From BQJU01 sp965229635 (GTDB taxonomy: Bacteria > Bacteroidota > Bacteroidia > Chitinophagales > Saprospiraceae): a stretch of DNA of 64,000 bases. Position 1 is the first letter of the stretch. The number at the start of each line of letters is the position of its first letter. A model generated the notes under the pieces. The model saw only the letters and a list, made by a program, of their open reading frames with translations, was not told where the DNA came from and searched no databases. Of this stretch, positions 35,132 to 43,833 are shown piece after piece. The stretch covers positions 7,006,001-7,070,000 of the forward strand of contig OZ245894.1 of the NCBI GenBank assembly GCA_965229635.1, given 5' to 3'. A program made the position numbers and the translations under genes.

Positions 35132-35932
35132 ATGTATTATCAAAATAAAGTAGTGCTCATCACCGGGGCCAGCTCGGGAATAGGTAAATCGCTGGCCCTG
35201 CAGTTGGCACAACAAAAGGCAAAATTAATTTTAACCGCCAGAAGGTTGGAGGTCTTGCAGGAAGTGCAAGCCGATTGTTTAAAACACACCGGAGATTGCC
35301 ACATCATTCCTTTTGACCTTTCGCAAACGGATAAAATAAACGAGCTCGCAAAACAGGCCATGGCCGTACACGGGCACATTGATGTACTCATCAACAATGC
35401 CGGAATCAGCCAGCGATCACTGACCGTGGATACCGATCTGTCGGTAGATCACAAGATCATGAACCTCGACTATTTCGCAACGATTGCCTTGACCAAGGCC
35501 TTGCTGCCTATGTTTGTACAGCGTAATGACGGGCACATCATCGTAGTCAGCAGTGTATCCGGCTTGATGGGTTTTCCCATGCGTTCGGCCTATGCGGCGG
35601 CCAAACATGCCTTACATGGCTTTTTTGAAACCCTGCAAACCGAAAAGCCTGCTCCTGGTCTGCACATCACCATCGCCTGCCCCGGCAGGGTCAACACGCC
35701 TATCTCCCTTTCGGCCTTAACCGGTGACGGTGAGCCCCACCAAATCATGGACAAAGGTCAAAAAAATGGCATCCCGGTAGAGGTCTGCGCCAAAAAAATC
35801 CTGACTGCTGCCCGGAAAAAAAAGAAACGCATCATCATCGCCAGAGCGGAGAGGATGCTTCTGTTTCTCAAACGGGTGATGCCATCTTTGTTTTTCAAAA
35901 TAGCGCATGATAAGGGCATGAAGCCGCATTGA
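35132..35932 (+). CDS. SDR family oxidoreductase, DHRS7-like
   Basis: 266 residues; TGASSGIGKS at 10-19, NNAGIS near 90, catalytic Ser in VVSSVSG and YAAAKHAL (Tyr and Lys). The basic residues after beta-2 (TARRLE) suggest NADPH. The C-terminal 50 residues are basic with KKKKR and a hydrophobic end (MLLFLKRVMPSLFFKIA), possibly a membrane-associating helix as in DHRS7-like enzymes. Substrate unknown. Confidence 0.85.
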   Translation: MYYQNKVVLITGASSGIGKSLALQLAQQKAKLILTARRLEVLQEVQADCLKHTGDCHIIPFDLSQTDKINELAKQAMAVHGHIDVLINNAGISQRSLTVDTDLSVDHKIMNLDYFATIALTKALLPMFVQRNDGHIIVVSSVSGLMGFPMRSAYAAAKHALHGFFETLQTEKPAPGLHITIACPGRVNTPISLSALTGDGEPHQIMDKGQKNGIPVEVCAKKILTAARKKKKRIIIARAERMLLFLKRVMPSLFFKIAHDKGMKPH

Positions 35933-35989
35933 AAGAAGTTAGCACACACGACTGGTGCGCCACATCAAAAAGCCATTTTGGAAAGGAAC

Positions 35990-36257
35990 GATGAAATAAA
36001 TTTCACCGAACCGTGAGAGGAACTGCCAAGTTGCTCTTGCAGAAACCTTGCGGTTTTTTCAAAAAGAGCTTGCTGGATGTTGACTCACCTCGCCTTATCA
36101 AGTGGATTCCATAATAGTTTTTGACCCAAAGACCTTTGCTTTTACCTCGTCTGATTTTCCAAGTCAAAGACTTTGAAAAACCGCCAACGTACTGCTTTGC
36201 ACTAGCTGAAAACGGTAGCTGGAGCAGGTGAATGGGCGAAAAATTTTTCACCGAACC
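35990..36257 (+). repeat. Dispersed repeat family, copy A (R1-R2-R3-R1')
   Basis: Starts with R1 (GATGAAATAAATTTC then ACCGAACC, 35990-36012), continues with R2 (AACTGCCAAGTTGC ... CTGGATGTTGAC, to about 36085) and R3 (CTCACCTCGCCTTATC ... AAACCGCC, about 36081-36195), and ends with a second TTTCACCGAACC at 36246-36257. Related copies lie at 45746, 54513, 57332-57952, 60362 and 60835-61267, all in the same orientation and all between genes. Confidence 0.75.
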
Positions 36258-36264
36258 ATACCCA

Positions 36265-37005
36265 TCAATTGCTCATAATCTCCTCTTCCAGTACCATAGC
36301 CTTTGGAAATAGAATATTGTTTTCCAGGTGTACATGCTGGTGCAAATCCTGTTCAAATTCCTCCAGCATGGCATAGAGCACCCGGTAGGTATTGCAGGCC
36401 GATTCAGGAGGAGTGAAATTGTTGCTCAATTGGCGGATTTCAGCTATGATTTCCCCGGCGGTTTCGTGTTCCATCTCCATCATTCGGATTGGATTTCGTG
36501 CCGAACCAAAGGCGGGGGCAATCAATTTCCCGTGCTCACTACGGGTATTCCAAAGTCGCTGAATATAAGGAAACAGCACCCGCTCCTCTTTCTCGAGGTG
36601 GGCCAGTAATTCCTCCCCCAGAGCCGTGAAAAGCGCTGCAATCTTTTCCGTTTCCGGGTAGGCGTGTCCGTGTACCTTGGCCACTTTTTTGGCGAAAGCC
36701 AGAATTTGTGGAACCGTATCCAACACATAGCGGTGATGCACATTGACGATGTAATCCGCCAGGAAGGGCAAATTCCAACTATTGAAATCCAGGCGATTGG
36801 CAGGTACCGGCATTTGATCTAATGTAGACAGTGCAGCTTCTACCTCGGCCTGATCCAGGCCTTTATCGGCACAGGCTTTAGCTACAGATTTGCCTCCACC
36901 GCAACAAAAGTCGATGCCAAATTTTTTAAAGACCGCCGCGGCCCGGTAATCCTGTGCCACAATATTACCTACGGTTGGTAATGATGAATTTTCTATGGTT
37001 TGCAT
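36265..37005 (-). CDS. ric: Iron-sulfur cluster repair di-iron protein RIC (YtfE/ScdA)
   Basis: 246 residues. An N-terminal ScdA_N (DUF542) domain with FCCGGG at 33-38 is followed by a hemerythrin-like four-helix domain with the metal-binding His/Glu set (VHHRYVL, HGHAYPE, HLEKEERVLFPYI, MEHETAGEI, HQHVHLENNILFPK). RIC proteins repair Fe-S clusters damaged by NO or oxidants. It lies 15 bp after nosY, as last gene of the nos operon, which fits an NO-stress role. Confidence 0.9.
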   Translation of the reverse strand: MQTIENSSLPTVGNIVAQDYRAAAVFKKFGIDFCCGGGKSVAKACADKGLDQAEVEAALSTLDQMPVPANRLDFNSWNLPFLADYIVNVHHRYVLDTVPQILAFAKKVAKVHGHAYPETEKIAALFTALGEELLAHLEKEERVLFPYIQRLWNTRSEHGKLIAPAFGSARNPIRMMEMEHETAGEIIAEIRQLSNNFTPPESACNTYRVLYAMLEEFEQDLHQHVHLENNILFPKAMVLEEEIMSN

Positions 37006-37020
37006 ATTGATTGATTTATA

Positions 37021-37803
37021 TTAAAAATCTTTTCGATTGGCCACTAGCCGAATCAGCCAGGCCGGAATGCCGATCCAGAGCAGGAGTGCCCCCAGAGCCA
37101 TCGACATGCCCAGGGCGGTGCCCATAAATTTTTGAAAAACCGCGCCGGTGTAACCCATCAGCGCTGAAATATCCAGCTTGAGCAAAATGAGGATGCGCGA
37201 AAGGTCGATGGGGTTAAACAACGAAGCTCCAAGTGCCAGGCGCTCCAGTGGATAATCACGGAAATACATCAGCGCCAGCAATAACAGGCCGTCATAGATC
37301 ACTGCAAAAAACAACCAGGCTACAATAGCCAGCCCAAAGCCCTTGATCTTTTGTTCATTCCGCAACGCAATCAAAAAAGCGATGCCCGAAAAGATGAAGG
37401 ACAGGAAAATACCATTGAGCAACAGCACTGTAAAATTGAAAATCTCCGCCGACTGGAAAATGCCATACAAGCCAAACGGAATTCCGATGCCCAGTAGCAA
37501 ACTCAATGCCAAAGACGCCGCTAATCCCAGGTATTGCCCCCAGAAAATATCCCTGCGTCGGATGGGCTGGGCCAATAGCAGTTCCACAAATTCCCGAGAA
37601 TTGTAGTAGTACATTACCCCAAACATGGTGGCAATCAACGGGCAAAGGACCAGCACTACATTCATCAAACTAATGATCACCTTAGACAGATCGTTGCTCA
37701 AAAACAAGAGCGCAAGGGTAAAGACCAGATAAAAAGCTCCGTAAATCAGGCTCCATCGGCTCCGAATCAGATCGAAAAAACTGTATTTGAATATCTTGAT
37801 CAT
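37021..37803 (-). CDS. nosY: ABC-2 type permease NosY
   Basis: 260 residues with six predicted helices and the ABC-2 permease pattern (YYYNSREFVELLLAQPIRRRDIFWGQ after the second helix). With NosF and NosD it forms the NosDFY complex that supports maturation of the copper-sulfur CuZ centre of N2O reductase. Twelve bp downstream of nosF. Assigned mainly from the fold plus gene order. Confidence 0.87.
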   Translation of the reverse strand: MIKIFKYSFFDLIRSRWSLIYGAFYLVFTLALLFLSNDLSKVIISLMNVVLVLCPLIATMFGVMYYYNSREFVELLLAQPIRRRDIFWGQYLGLAASLALSLLLGIGIPFGLYGIFQSAEIFNFTVLLLNGIFLSFIFSGIAFLIALRNEQKIKGFGLAIVAWLFFAVIYDGLLLLALMYFRDYPLERLALGASLFNPIDLSRILILLKLDISALMGYTGAVFQKFMGTALGMSMALGALLLWIGIPAWLIRLVANRKDF

Positions 37804-37814
37804 GGCAATTGATT

Positions 37815-38588
37815 TTAGATCCAGGTCATTAATTCCGGCTCAGCCGTTTCTAACTCAGGCCGTTTTCGCGGGCTTTTTTTTTGTAACAAACAGGCAATAG
37901 CCGTCTCCAGACGCTCACAGCCGTACCGATTTTTCAAAGCCTCCGGTTTTCCTCGGAAGGGCAATTTGCCATCGAGCAAAAAGACGATCTCATCGGCCAT
38001 TTCATCCACAAAATCCATGATGTGGGTGGTGATGAGAATATGCTTGCCCCGGGCTCGCTCTTCTCGCAACAGCGCCTTCAATTCGATGAGCGCTACCGGG
38101 TCCAGTCCGGCAGTAGGTTCATCCAGGATAAGCAGTGGACAATCGTACATAAACGCCAGCACCAGATTCACCTTTTGGCGGGTGCCGCCTGACAAATGTC
38201 CGAGTCGCTTGGACAGAAATGGGGTGAGCCCAAATCGATCAATCAGCGGTTGGGGGCAAGCACCTTTTCCCCGGAGGTCCTCAATGAAATGAAGTAGCTC
38301 GGACACCCGTAAATTTTCCGGAAACCGGGCAATCTGCGGCAAATACCCGATGGCATGACGGTAACTCCATTTGCCCTTGATGGACTGGCCTTGCACGAAA
38401 ATCTCTCCGCTGGATGGTAGGACCATGCCAAGGATACTCTTAATCATCGTAGTTTTGCCCGAACCATTGGGGCCGAGAATGGCAGTGATACCGCCCGACA
38501 GGTTTTCGTTGGCAGGAAAATTAAGATCAATCCCCTGCAATACTTGCAGCGGGCCAAAAGATTTATGAAGATTTTTAATTTGTATCAT
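37815..38588 (-). CDS. nosF: ABC transporter ATP-binding protein NosF
   Basis: 257 residues with Walker A GPNGSGKTT, signature LSGGTRQK, Walker B LLILDEPTAG and the H-loop TTHIMDF. It energises the NosDFY maturation complex. The start ATG overlaps the end of nosD by 4 bp. The C-terminal extension after the nucleotide-binding domain is short and basic (about 25 residues). Confidence 0.92.
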   Translation of the reverse strand: MIQIKNLHKSFGPLQVLQGIDLNFPANENLSGGITAILGPNGSGKTTMIKSILGMVLPSSGEIFVQGQSIKGKWSYRHAIGYLPQIARFPENLRVSELLHFIEDLRGKGACPQPLIDRFGLTPFLSKRLGHLSGGTRQKVNLVLAFMYDCPLLILDEPTAGLDPVALIELKALLREERARGKHILITTHIMDFVDEMADEIVFLLDGKLPFRGKPEALKNRYGCERLETAIACLLQKKSPRKRPELETAEPELMTWI

Positions 38589-39850
38589 GGTATTGCGTCA
38601 ATTTTGGGTTCGTGATCCAATACATCAGCGGGAGTGAAAGCCGGGCTGACTTTCTCCGAAAAATTAAGCAGATCAATAAAAAGGGAGCGCAGCAGCACGA
38701 TCGATTCCGGCGTTTGGTCCAGGATATAAGCAAAGAGCTTGACCGGACGGTGCGGTACATCGCCGATGCCATCGTGGTCAAGGTCGTAGCCGGTGTATTC
38801 ACTCCAGAAGTTGCCGTCAAAAGAGTTATTGTTAATCTGGCTGCTGACCACGAGGTCAAGCGTATTGGCCAGGAAGTTGTTTTTGGTAAAATGGTTGTCC
38901 AGGCACCCGCCCGCCATCTTGATCCCCCAGCCGTTGCGTACAAACTGATTGTGGTGGTATTTGATGCGGGTTGATCCCTCAATGTTAATGCCTATCGTAT
39001 TTTCACGAAAGTGATTATCCTGAATATTGGCATCGTAGATTTCCTTGAGCAATAGCCCGTAGGAGGAGCGGCCCCAGTTTTGGAAAAAATTGTTTTCCTT
39101 CATGTCAATAAACTTGGAAAACATCACCGCCACTCCGGCACCGTTGTCACGGAATTCATTGCAGGAATAACTGTCATAATTTGAAAACATGAAGTGCAGG
39201 CCGTAGCGCAGATTTTGCTCACTGAGGTTATCAACCACCTGACTACTATCCACAAACTCAAAGTAGATCCCATCCCGGTGGCCTTTTACGATATTGTTTT
39301 TAATCAAAATATTTCTACAGTACCAGGCGTGGATCGCATTTCCGGAAGACATTTCATTTTCGGCCTGACCGATGAGTACATTATCCTCTACTACCCCATT
39401 GTGGCCACGCTCCAGGTAGATGCCAAAAAAGGTATTGCTCAGGCGGTTGTTGCGAATCACAAAGCCTTTCTGCTGCTTGACGCGAATGGCGGCGCGATCC
39501 TCCAGGTAACTGCGTCCGGTATTGCGCAGATGCAAGCCCTGAACGGTAACGCCAGGTGCCGTAATGGTAATAATTTCATGGCTGTCCCCCCCATCCAGAA
39601 TCGGATAGTCAATTCCCGTAAGTGTGATGCTTTTATCAATGATGAGCGTCTTTTCCTGATACAAGCCGCTATGAATGTGAATTTCATCACCCTCATTGGC
39701 TGCAGCCAATGCTGAATGGATGGAGGTATATTGGCAATTGGTACAGACTTCCAACGGTTTACCCTCCACCTCTGACAGTAACGGTAGGAAACAAAGTACC
39801 ACCAGGCAACTCAGGTTCCAAAACTTTGACTTATACGGCTGTAAAATCAT
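38585..39850 (-). CDS. nosD: Nitrous oxide reductase maturation protein NosD
   Basis: 421 residues. A signal peptide of about 30 residues, then a right-handed beta-helix with NosD/CASH repeats (for example VIRNNRLSNTFFGIYLERG, GNAIHAWYCRNILIKNN and HRDGIYFEFVDSSQVVDN). It is the periplasmic component that contacts NosFY and supplies the NosZ apoprotein. Length is normal. Downstream of nosL by 20 bp. Confidence 0.92.
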   Translation of the reverse strand: MILQPYKSKFWNLSCLVVLCFLPLLSEVEGKPLEVCTNCQYTSIHSALAAANEGDEIHIHSGLYQEKTLIIDKSITLTGIDYPILDGGDSHEIITITAPGVTVQGLHLRNTGRSYLEDRAAIRVKQQKGFVIRNNRLSNTFFGIYLERGHNGVVEDNVLIGQAENEMSSGNAIHAWYCRNILIKNNIVKGHRDGIYFEFVDSSQVVDNLSEQNLRYGLHFMFSNYDSYSCNEFRDNGAGVAVMFSKFIDMKENNFFQNWGRSSYGLLLKEIYDANIQDNHFRENTIGINIEGSTRIKYHHNQFVRNGWGIKMAGGCLDNHFTKNNFLANTLDLVVSSQINNNSFDGNFWSEYTGYDLDHDGIGDVPHRPVKLFAYILDQTPESIVLLRSLFIDLLNFSEKVSPAFTPADVLDHEPKIDAIP

Positions 39851-39870
39851 GACTGTCCTTTTGTTGTTTT

Positions 39871-40305
39871 CTATTTCAGCTCTAGCTGAATGGTTTGCCA
39901 GGAGTATAAAGTCCCTCCCTTTTCCTGCTGTATGCCTGTGGCCAACGCTTCATTGGCGAAAGCCGAAAGATTGGCGCCCATTGGGCTTGGAATCGCTGTA
40001 CTCACCAGGAAGGTACTTGTCCGGGCATCGATCATTTTACCGGGCTCCTGAAAATCGCTCACCAGCATGTGGGCGAACTCGGTGTCGGTATTTTCTTTGA
40101 GAAAGGGCACCATACATTCGATGGCATCAAATTTGAAAACCTTGCCCTTGTCAGTGACCAACTCAGCGGCGTGCTGCCGGTCTACGATGGTCATTTTACA
40201 ATAGTGACAAACATCTTCACCGTATTCGATAGGTTGCGGCTCAACCGAGCAGGCGCTAAGCATTGCCAACAGTGGCAACAGTATCAGAATGAAGTGATTT
40301 TTCAT
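39871..40305 (-). CDS. nosL: NosL copper chaperone lipoprotein
   Basis: 144 residues with a lipobox ending at Cys19. The copper motif CHYCKM lies at 33-38, and SPMGANLSAF near 108 supplies the second conserved Met region. NosL binds Cu(I) and delivers it to NosD/NosZ. Its start codon lies inside the 3' end of the upstream membrane-protein gene, giving a 50-bp overlap. Confidence 0.9.
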   Translation of the reverse strand: MKNHFILILLPLLAMLSACSVEPQPIEYGEDVCHYCKMTIVDRQHAAELVTDKGKVFKFDAIECMVPFLKENTDTEFAHMLVSDFQEPGKMIDARTSTFLVSTAIPSPMGANLSAFANEALATGIQQEKGGTLYSWQTIQLELK

Positions 40306-40879
40306 TTTTTTTAATTTTAAAACCCAGCCAGGCGGCTACAAAACTTAACACAATGGCCATTCCGGCAATCCAGCCACTGGTGTGTGGCATGGAAATAGCG
40401 GTGAAATTGAGAATCTTGGCCGTCCCAATCAGCGGGGGTTGGTAGTATTGTCCTTCCACCTTGATCGGTGCCGTATCACTCAGGTTATGCCCATAATCGT
40501 ATTCCCAGAGGTAAAAATCGTATAGGCCCAGCAGGCTCACCACAACCATCAGGATACCCCAGGCCAGAAAGAGCTTTGGACGATTGCTCAGTCCAGCCAG
40601 TACCCCCAGAATGACCAGGCCGATCACGATGTAGGGAAAATACTGCAACTCGGGAATGGCCTCCGGCTCTATCTTTTTCATACCTACGTAGTGATTGAGA
40701 ATATTGACGTTTTGCAATGTTCCCGGGCTATCGCCCCCCAGCTTGTTGATGTGAATATACATGGTGACTCCGTCCGGATATTGCGGTGCCAGCAGCGTGA
40801 TGCGCCACATGGGAAACACAAAGAGGCTTAACAATGCCAAAGCGGCAACAACCATGAGAATTCTAGGTAAATTTTTCAT
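40256..40879 (-). CDS. nos-associated membrane protein
   Basis: 207 residues with four helices (6-25, 85-104, 110-130, 165-188) and a periplasmic loop between the first and second containing MYIHINKLGGDSPGTLQNVNI-like sequence. It has no cofactor motif (no CXXCH, no CxxC). Its place between nosZ and nosL is like that of NosB in clade II nos clusters, but I cannot confirm homology. Probably needed for NosZ function or electron supply. Confidence 0.65.
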   Translation of the reverse strand: MKNLPRILMVVAALALLSLFVFPMWRITLLAPQYPDGVTMYIHINKLGGDSPGTLQNVNILNHYVGMKKIEPEAIPELQYFPYIVIGLVILGVLAGLSNRPKLFLAWGILMVVVSLLGLYDFYLWEYDYGHNLSDTAPIKVEGQYYQPPLIGTAKILNFTAISMPHTSGWIAGMAIVLSFVAAWLGFKIKKNEKSLHSDTVATVGNA

Positions 40880-40972
40880 GCCGATCGTATTTCAATGCAT
40901 CGATTGGCAGGCATGGGAGCACAAGCTTATCACTTTGCGTTCCCATGCTGTCATTCATGTGCGTTCTCGAAT

Positions 40973-42958
40973 TTATTGATAGGTTTCATCTCCCAATCCC
41001 CACTTCAGAGCAATGTTGGAATTGCGGTTGGATACGCGAATGTATCCTTGCATTTCCTGGTGTAGCGCTGAACAGAAATCGGTACAGTAGAATGGGAATA
41101 CGCCTTCTTTCTTAGGCTCCCACAGGAAGGTTTCCGTTTGCCCGGGCATGATCAACAATTCGGCATTGTTGGCCCCCATCACGGCAAAACCGTGTGGTAC
41201 GTCGTAGTCCTGCTCGAGATTGGTTACGTGGAAGTAGACCTTATCACCCACCTTAATGCCTTCGATATTATCGGGCGCAAAGTGGCTGCGAATGGTGGTC
41301 ATGTACACGTGAACGGTATTTCCCGAACGTTCCACGCGGGCGTCTTTTTCACCCATTGCCCGATAAGGGTGTTCATTCTCTTCAATAGGATAGAACTTCT
41401 TCGATTTTGACTGAATGCGGTCTGCCGAAATCCCCTGCGCGTAGTGCGGTTCGCCGATGGTTGGAAAGTCCAGCAGAAGTTTCATTTTCTCACCGGAAAT
41501 ATCATACAGCTGAGCTGAGTGACACACCTCCGGTCCGGTAGGCAGGTAGCGGTCCTTGGTGATCTTGTTGAGCGCCACCATGTATTTACCCTGCGGGTTT
41601 TTGGAGTCCCCACCGGGGATCATCAAGTGCCCTACAGAATAGTAACACGGTACGCGATCCACTACTTCCCAGGTGCCCAGTTTCCATTTCACTACCTCAG
41701 AGGAAATGAAGAATGTGGTATAAGCATTTCCTTTGCCATCAAATTCGGTATGCAATGGCCCTAAGCCAGGCTCTTTAACTACGCCACCGACAACTTCTTC
41801 AAATTTCAGTACCGGAATACCGGCGATTTCGGCATCAAATGCCTGATTTTCGATGGCTTGTTGCATTTTGGTAAAGGAGTGAACCGTAAGGTCGGCAGAA
41901 AGCTTACCATTACCCACGATATACTCACCCGTTGGGTCAACATCCACACCGTGAGGTGATTTGGGGGTAGGCAGGAAGTAAACCAATCCCGGACATTCAG
42001 AAGGGATCAACACCTTGACCTTATCCATCATGGTGGAGGTAGCGGTATGGCTCTTTTCATCATAAACGTTGTGGGCATAATTGGCGGGCACCTCCTGGAA
42101 CTTACCTTGCTGGATGTATTCTTCCGCCTTTTTCCAGTTGATGGCCGCAATAAAGTCCTTATCGTTTTGCGAAGCGGTGACTTCTAACAGCGAGTTCTTT
42201 TGCTCTGTATTGTAAGAGGTAAAGAAGGTCCAGCCGTGCGATTTACCCTTCCCGGAATGCGCCAAGTCGTAGTCAAAGGCTGGCAGCAACACCTGAAAAG
42301 CGATTTCCATTTCTCCCGACTCTGGATTGACCTTGATAAAAGTGAGCATACCCTTGAAGGTTTCCTCATAACTGTCAATGGCCACATCCTGCTGCGGATA
42401 AGGAACGCCGAAGCGCGTACCAGCTACCACATATTCGGTATTTTCGGTAGTAAAAGGCGAGCTGTGGTTCCCGCCACTATTCGGAATCTCGATAATCTCG
42501 GCAGTCTCAAACGTAGTAAGATCAATTCTGGCTACCCTTGGTGTGTTGTTTCCATTGATAAACAGCCAGCGCCCATCAGTGGTCCCATCGGTTTGTGAAA
42601 GTTCCGGGTGGTGAGCATCGTCCCAGGGTACAAACCCGTGCGAGGTGTTGAGCAAAGGCTTGGTTTCTTCATTAAAACCGTAACCCTTTTCCCCATCAAC
42701 GGAAAACACCGGAATGACTTTAAACAATCGACCGGAAGGCAAGCCATAAACGCTCACCTGTCCACTAAAACCACCTGAAAAGAAACCATAAAATTCGTCA
42801 TACTCTCCCGGTGGTACATACACCTGGGATGCAACATCATCTTCCAGCAATCCCGAGCTACCACCACTATCCCCGGTAGGTCCGGTACAACTGCTGAGGA
42901 ATATCAGCCCTAAAGTAAATAAGCCAAGCAGGCTCATAGTTATTGGATGATTTTTCAT
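40973..42958 (-). CDS. nosZ: Nitrous oxide reductase, clade II-type lipoprotein NosZ
   Basis: 661 residues. The N-terminus is a Sec/SpII signal with Cys24 (FLSSC) and no twin arginine, the mark of clade II NosZ; a Gly/Ser linker follows. A seven-bladed propeller with CuZ histidines (e.g. DDAHHPE, GGNHSSP, AHSGKGKSHGW, SPHGVDVDPTGEY) occupies most of the chain. The CuA domain at the end shows C-TDF-C-SAL-H-QE-M plus GVFPF. It reduces N2O to N2 with electrons from a c-type cytochrome. First gene of the leftward nos operon. Confidence 0.95.
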   Translation of the reverse strand: MKNHPITMSLLGLFTLGLIFLSSCTGPTGDSGGSSGLLEDDVASQVYVPPGEYDEFYGFFSGGFSGQVSVYGLPSGRLFKVIPVFSVDGEKGYGFNEETKPLLNTSHGFVPWDDAHHPELSQTDGTTDGRWLFINGNNTPRVARIDLTTFETAEIIEIPNSGGNHSSPFTTENTEYVVAGTRFGVPYPQQDVAIDSYEETFKGMLTFIKVNPESGEMEIAFQVLLPAFDYDLAHSGKGKSHGWTFFTSYNTEQKNSLLEVTASQNDKDFIAAINWKKAEEYIQQGKFQEVPANYAHNVYDEKSHTATSTMMDKVKVLIPSECPGLVYFLPTPKSPHGVDVDPTGEYIVGNGKLSADLTVHSFTKMQQAIENQAFDAEIAGIPVLKFEEVVGGVVKEPGLGPLHTEFDGKGNAYTTFFISSEVVKWKLGTWEVVDRVPCYYSVGHLMIPGGDSKNPQGKYMVALNKITKDRYLPTGPEVCHSAQLYDISGEKMKLLLDFPTIGEPHYAQGISADRIQSKSKKFYPIEENEHPYRAMGEKDARVERSGNTVHVYMTTIRSHFAPDNIEGIKVGDKVYFHVTNLEQDYDVPHGFAVMGANNAELLIMPGQTETFLWEPKKEGVFPFYCTDFCSALHQEMQGYIRVSNRNSNIALKWGLGDETYQ

Positions 42959-42987
42959 AATTGTTTCATTTTAATTAGTATAAATAT

Positions 42988-43003
42988 GGACTCAAACAAC
43001 GAT
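42988..43003. promoter_or_regulatory. 16-bp element shared by nosZ and cytochrome c upstream regions (nosZ copy)
   Basis: GGACTCAAACAACGAT here recurs exactly at 43781-43796, 38 bp before the cytochrome c start; here it lies 30-45 bp before nosZ on the other strand. A related CCTCAAACATGA is at about 43017-43028. Confidence 0.45.
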
Positions 43004-43132
43004 TTTCAATTTAGCCCTCAAACATGAACTGAGGCAGCAACAAAAGCGAGGGGTTCTTTGAAACCTCGACTATCGAATAAAAGACCTTTATATCTTTTTT
43101 GCAAAGAAAAAGAGTATTTGCATCGTGCATTA

Positions 43133-43166
43133 TGATAAAAGTCATTTAGAAAACTGACTTTCATCA
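43133..43166. promoter_or_regulatory. 34-bp palindrome in the nosZ/rrf2 divergent gap
   Basis: TGATaAAAGTCA (43133-43144) and TGACTTTcATCA (43155-43166) are inverted copies with one mismatch around a 10-bp spacer. It lies about midway between nosZ and the Rrf2 gene, so it may be an operator for either or both. No other gene is in the 42959-43337 gap. Confidence 0.5.
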
Positions 43167-43274
43167 ATCGATCATAATTAGCTAAAAAACAGTTTATTAC
43201 AACTAAAAAACAAAAAAAATACTTCATTTCCTTTAACAGAACAATCATGACGGCAAAAAAAATAAAAGACTTTT

Positions 43275-43306
43275 TTGTCTTTAATAAAAGAAATACGCTA
43301 CCTTTG
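43275..43306 (+). promoter_or_regulatory. Promoter of the Rrf2 gene with overlapping inverted repeat
   Basis: TTG (43275-43277) and TACCTTTG (43299-43306), spacer 21 bp, match the consensus exactly. The inverted repeat AAAGAC-N6-GTCTTT (43265-43282) covers the -33 element and could be an autoregulatory operator. Confidence 0.55.
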
Positions 43307-43337
43307 CCTTATTACAACACCAATGCAATTTTTGATA

Positions 43338-43763
43338 ATGTTTTCAAAAGCCTGTAAATATGGAATGCGTGCGGTTTTGTTTTTAGCCGTAAATTCCAGT
43401 GCGGAAAAGAAGATTGGTGTCAAGGAAATTGCGGAGGCTCTAGACGTTCCCAAGCATTTTCTGGCCAAGATCTTACAGCAACTGTCTAAGCACCACCTGA
43501 TTGCCTCCATCAAAGGCCCAAGTGGTGGATTCTATATGCAGGATGAAAACCTGGAGATGCCCATGGAGAAGGTTATTGAAAGCATTGATGGTCCGGAGGT
43601 TTTTTCCTCTTGCATTCTTGGGTTAACGGTGTGCTCCTCCAAGAACCCTTGCCCCCTACACGTTCAGGCAATGGCCTACCGACAGGGGCTCCAGCACCAG
43701 TTGCGGCACCAATCCATCCGCGAGCTGGCCAGCCGGATCAAACAAGATGAGTTGATGTTGTAA
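43338..43763 (+). CDS. Rrf2-family regulator with clustered cysteines
   Basis: 141 residues from the ATG at 43338, which gives the usual family start MFSKACKYGMRAVLFLA (an ATG at 43323 is also possible; earlier ones precede the promoter). The winged-helix recognition region reads VKEIAEALDVPKHFLAKILQQL. Three Cys residues (SSCILGLTVCSSKNPCPLH, spacing CX6C and CX5C) lie where IscR and NsrR bind a [2Fe-2S] or [4Fe-4S] cluster. Divergent from nosZ and just before the cytochrome c, so it is the likely NO- or redox-responsive regulator of the island. Confidence 0.85.
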   Translation: MFSKACKYGMRAVLFLAVNSSAEKKIGVKEIAEALDVPKHFLAKILQQLSKHHLIASIKGPSGGFYMQDENLEMPMEKVIESIDGPEVFSSCILGLTVCSSKNPCPLHVQAMAYRQGLQHQLRHQSIRELASRIKQDELML

Positions 43764-43780
43764 TCAAGCTGAAAGATGGA

Positions 43781-43796
43781 GGACTCAAACAACGAT
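43781..43796. promoter_or_regulatory. 16-bp shared element (cytochrome c copy)
   Basis: Exact second copy of GGACTCAAACAACGAT, located between the Rrf2 stop and the cytochrome c start. See the copy at 42988. Confidence 0.45.
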
Positions 43797-43833
43797 AACC
43801 TTGATTTCCTTGATCTTTCAAAATTCATTTACC

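Noticed and set aside
36003..36251. 82-codon minus-strand frame as a gene
   Set aside because: It lies wholly in the dispersed repeat and is not conserved outside the R3 core, so I list it only as a finding and not as a CDS.
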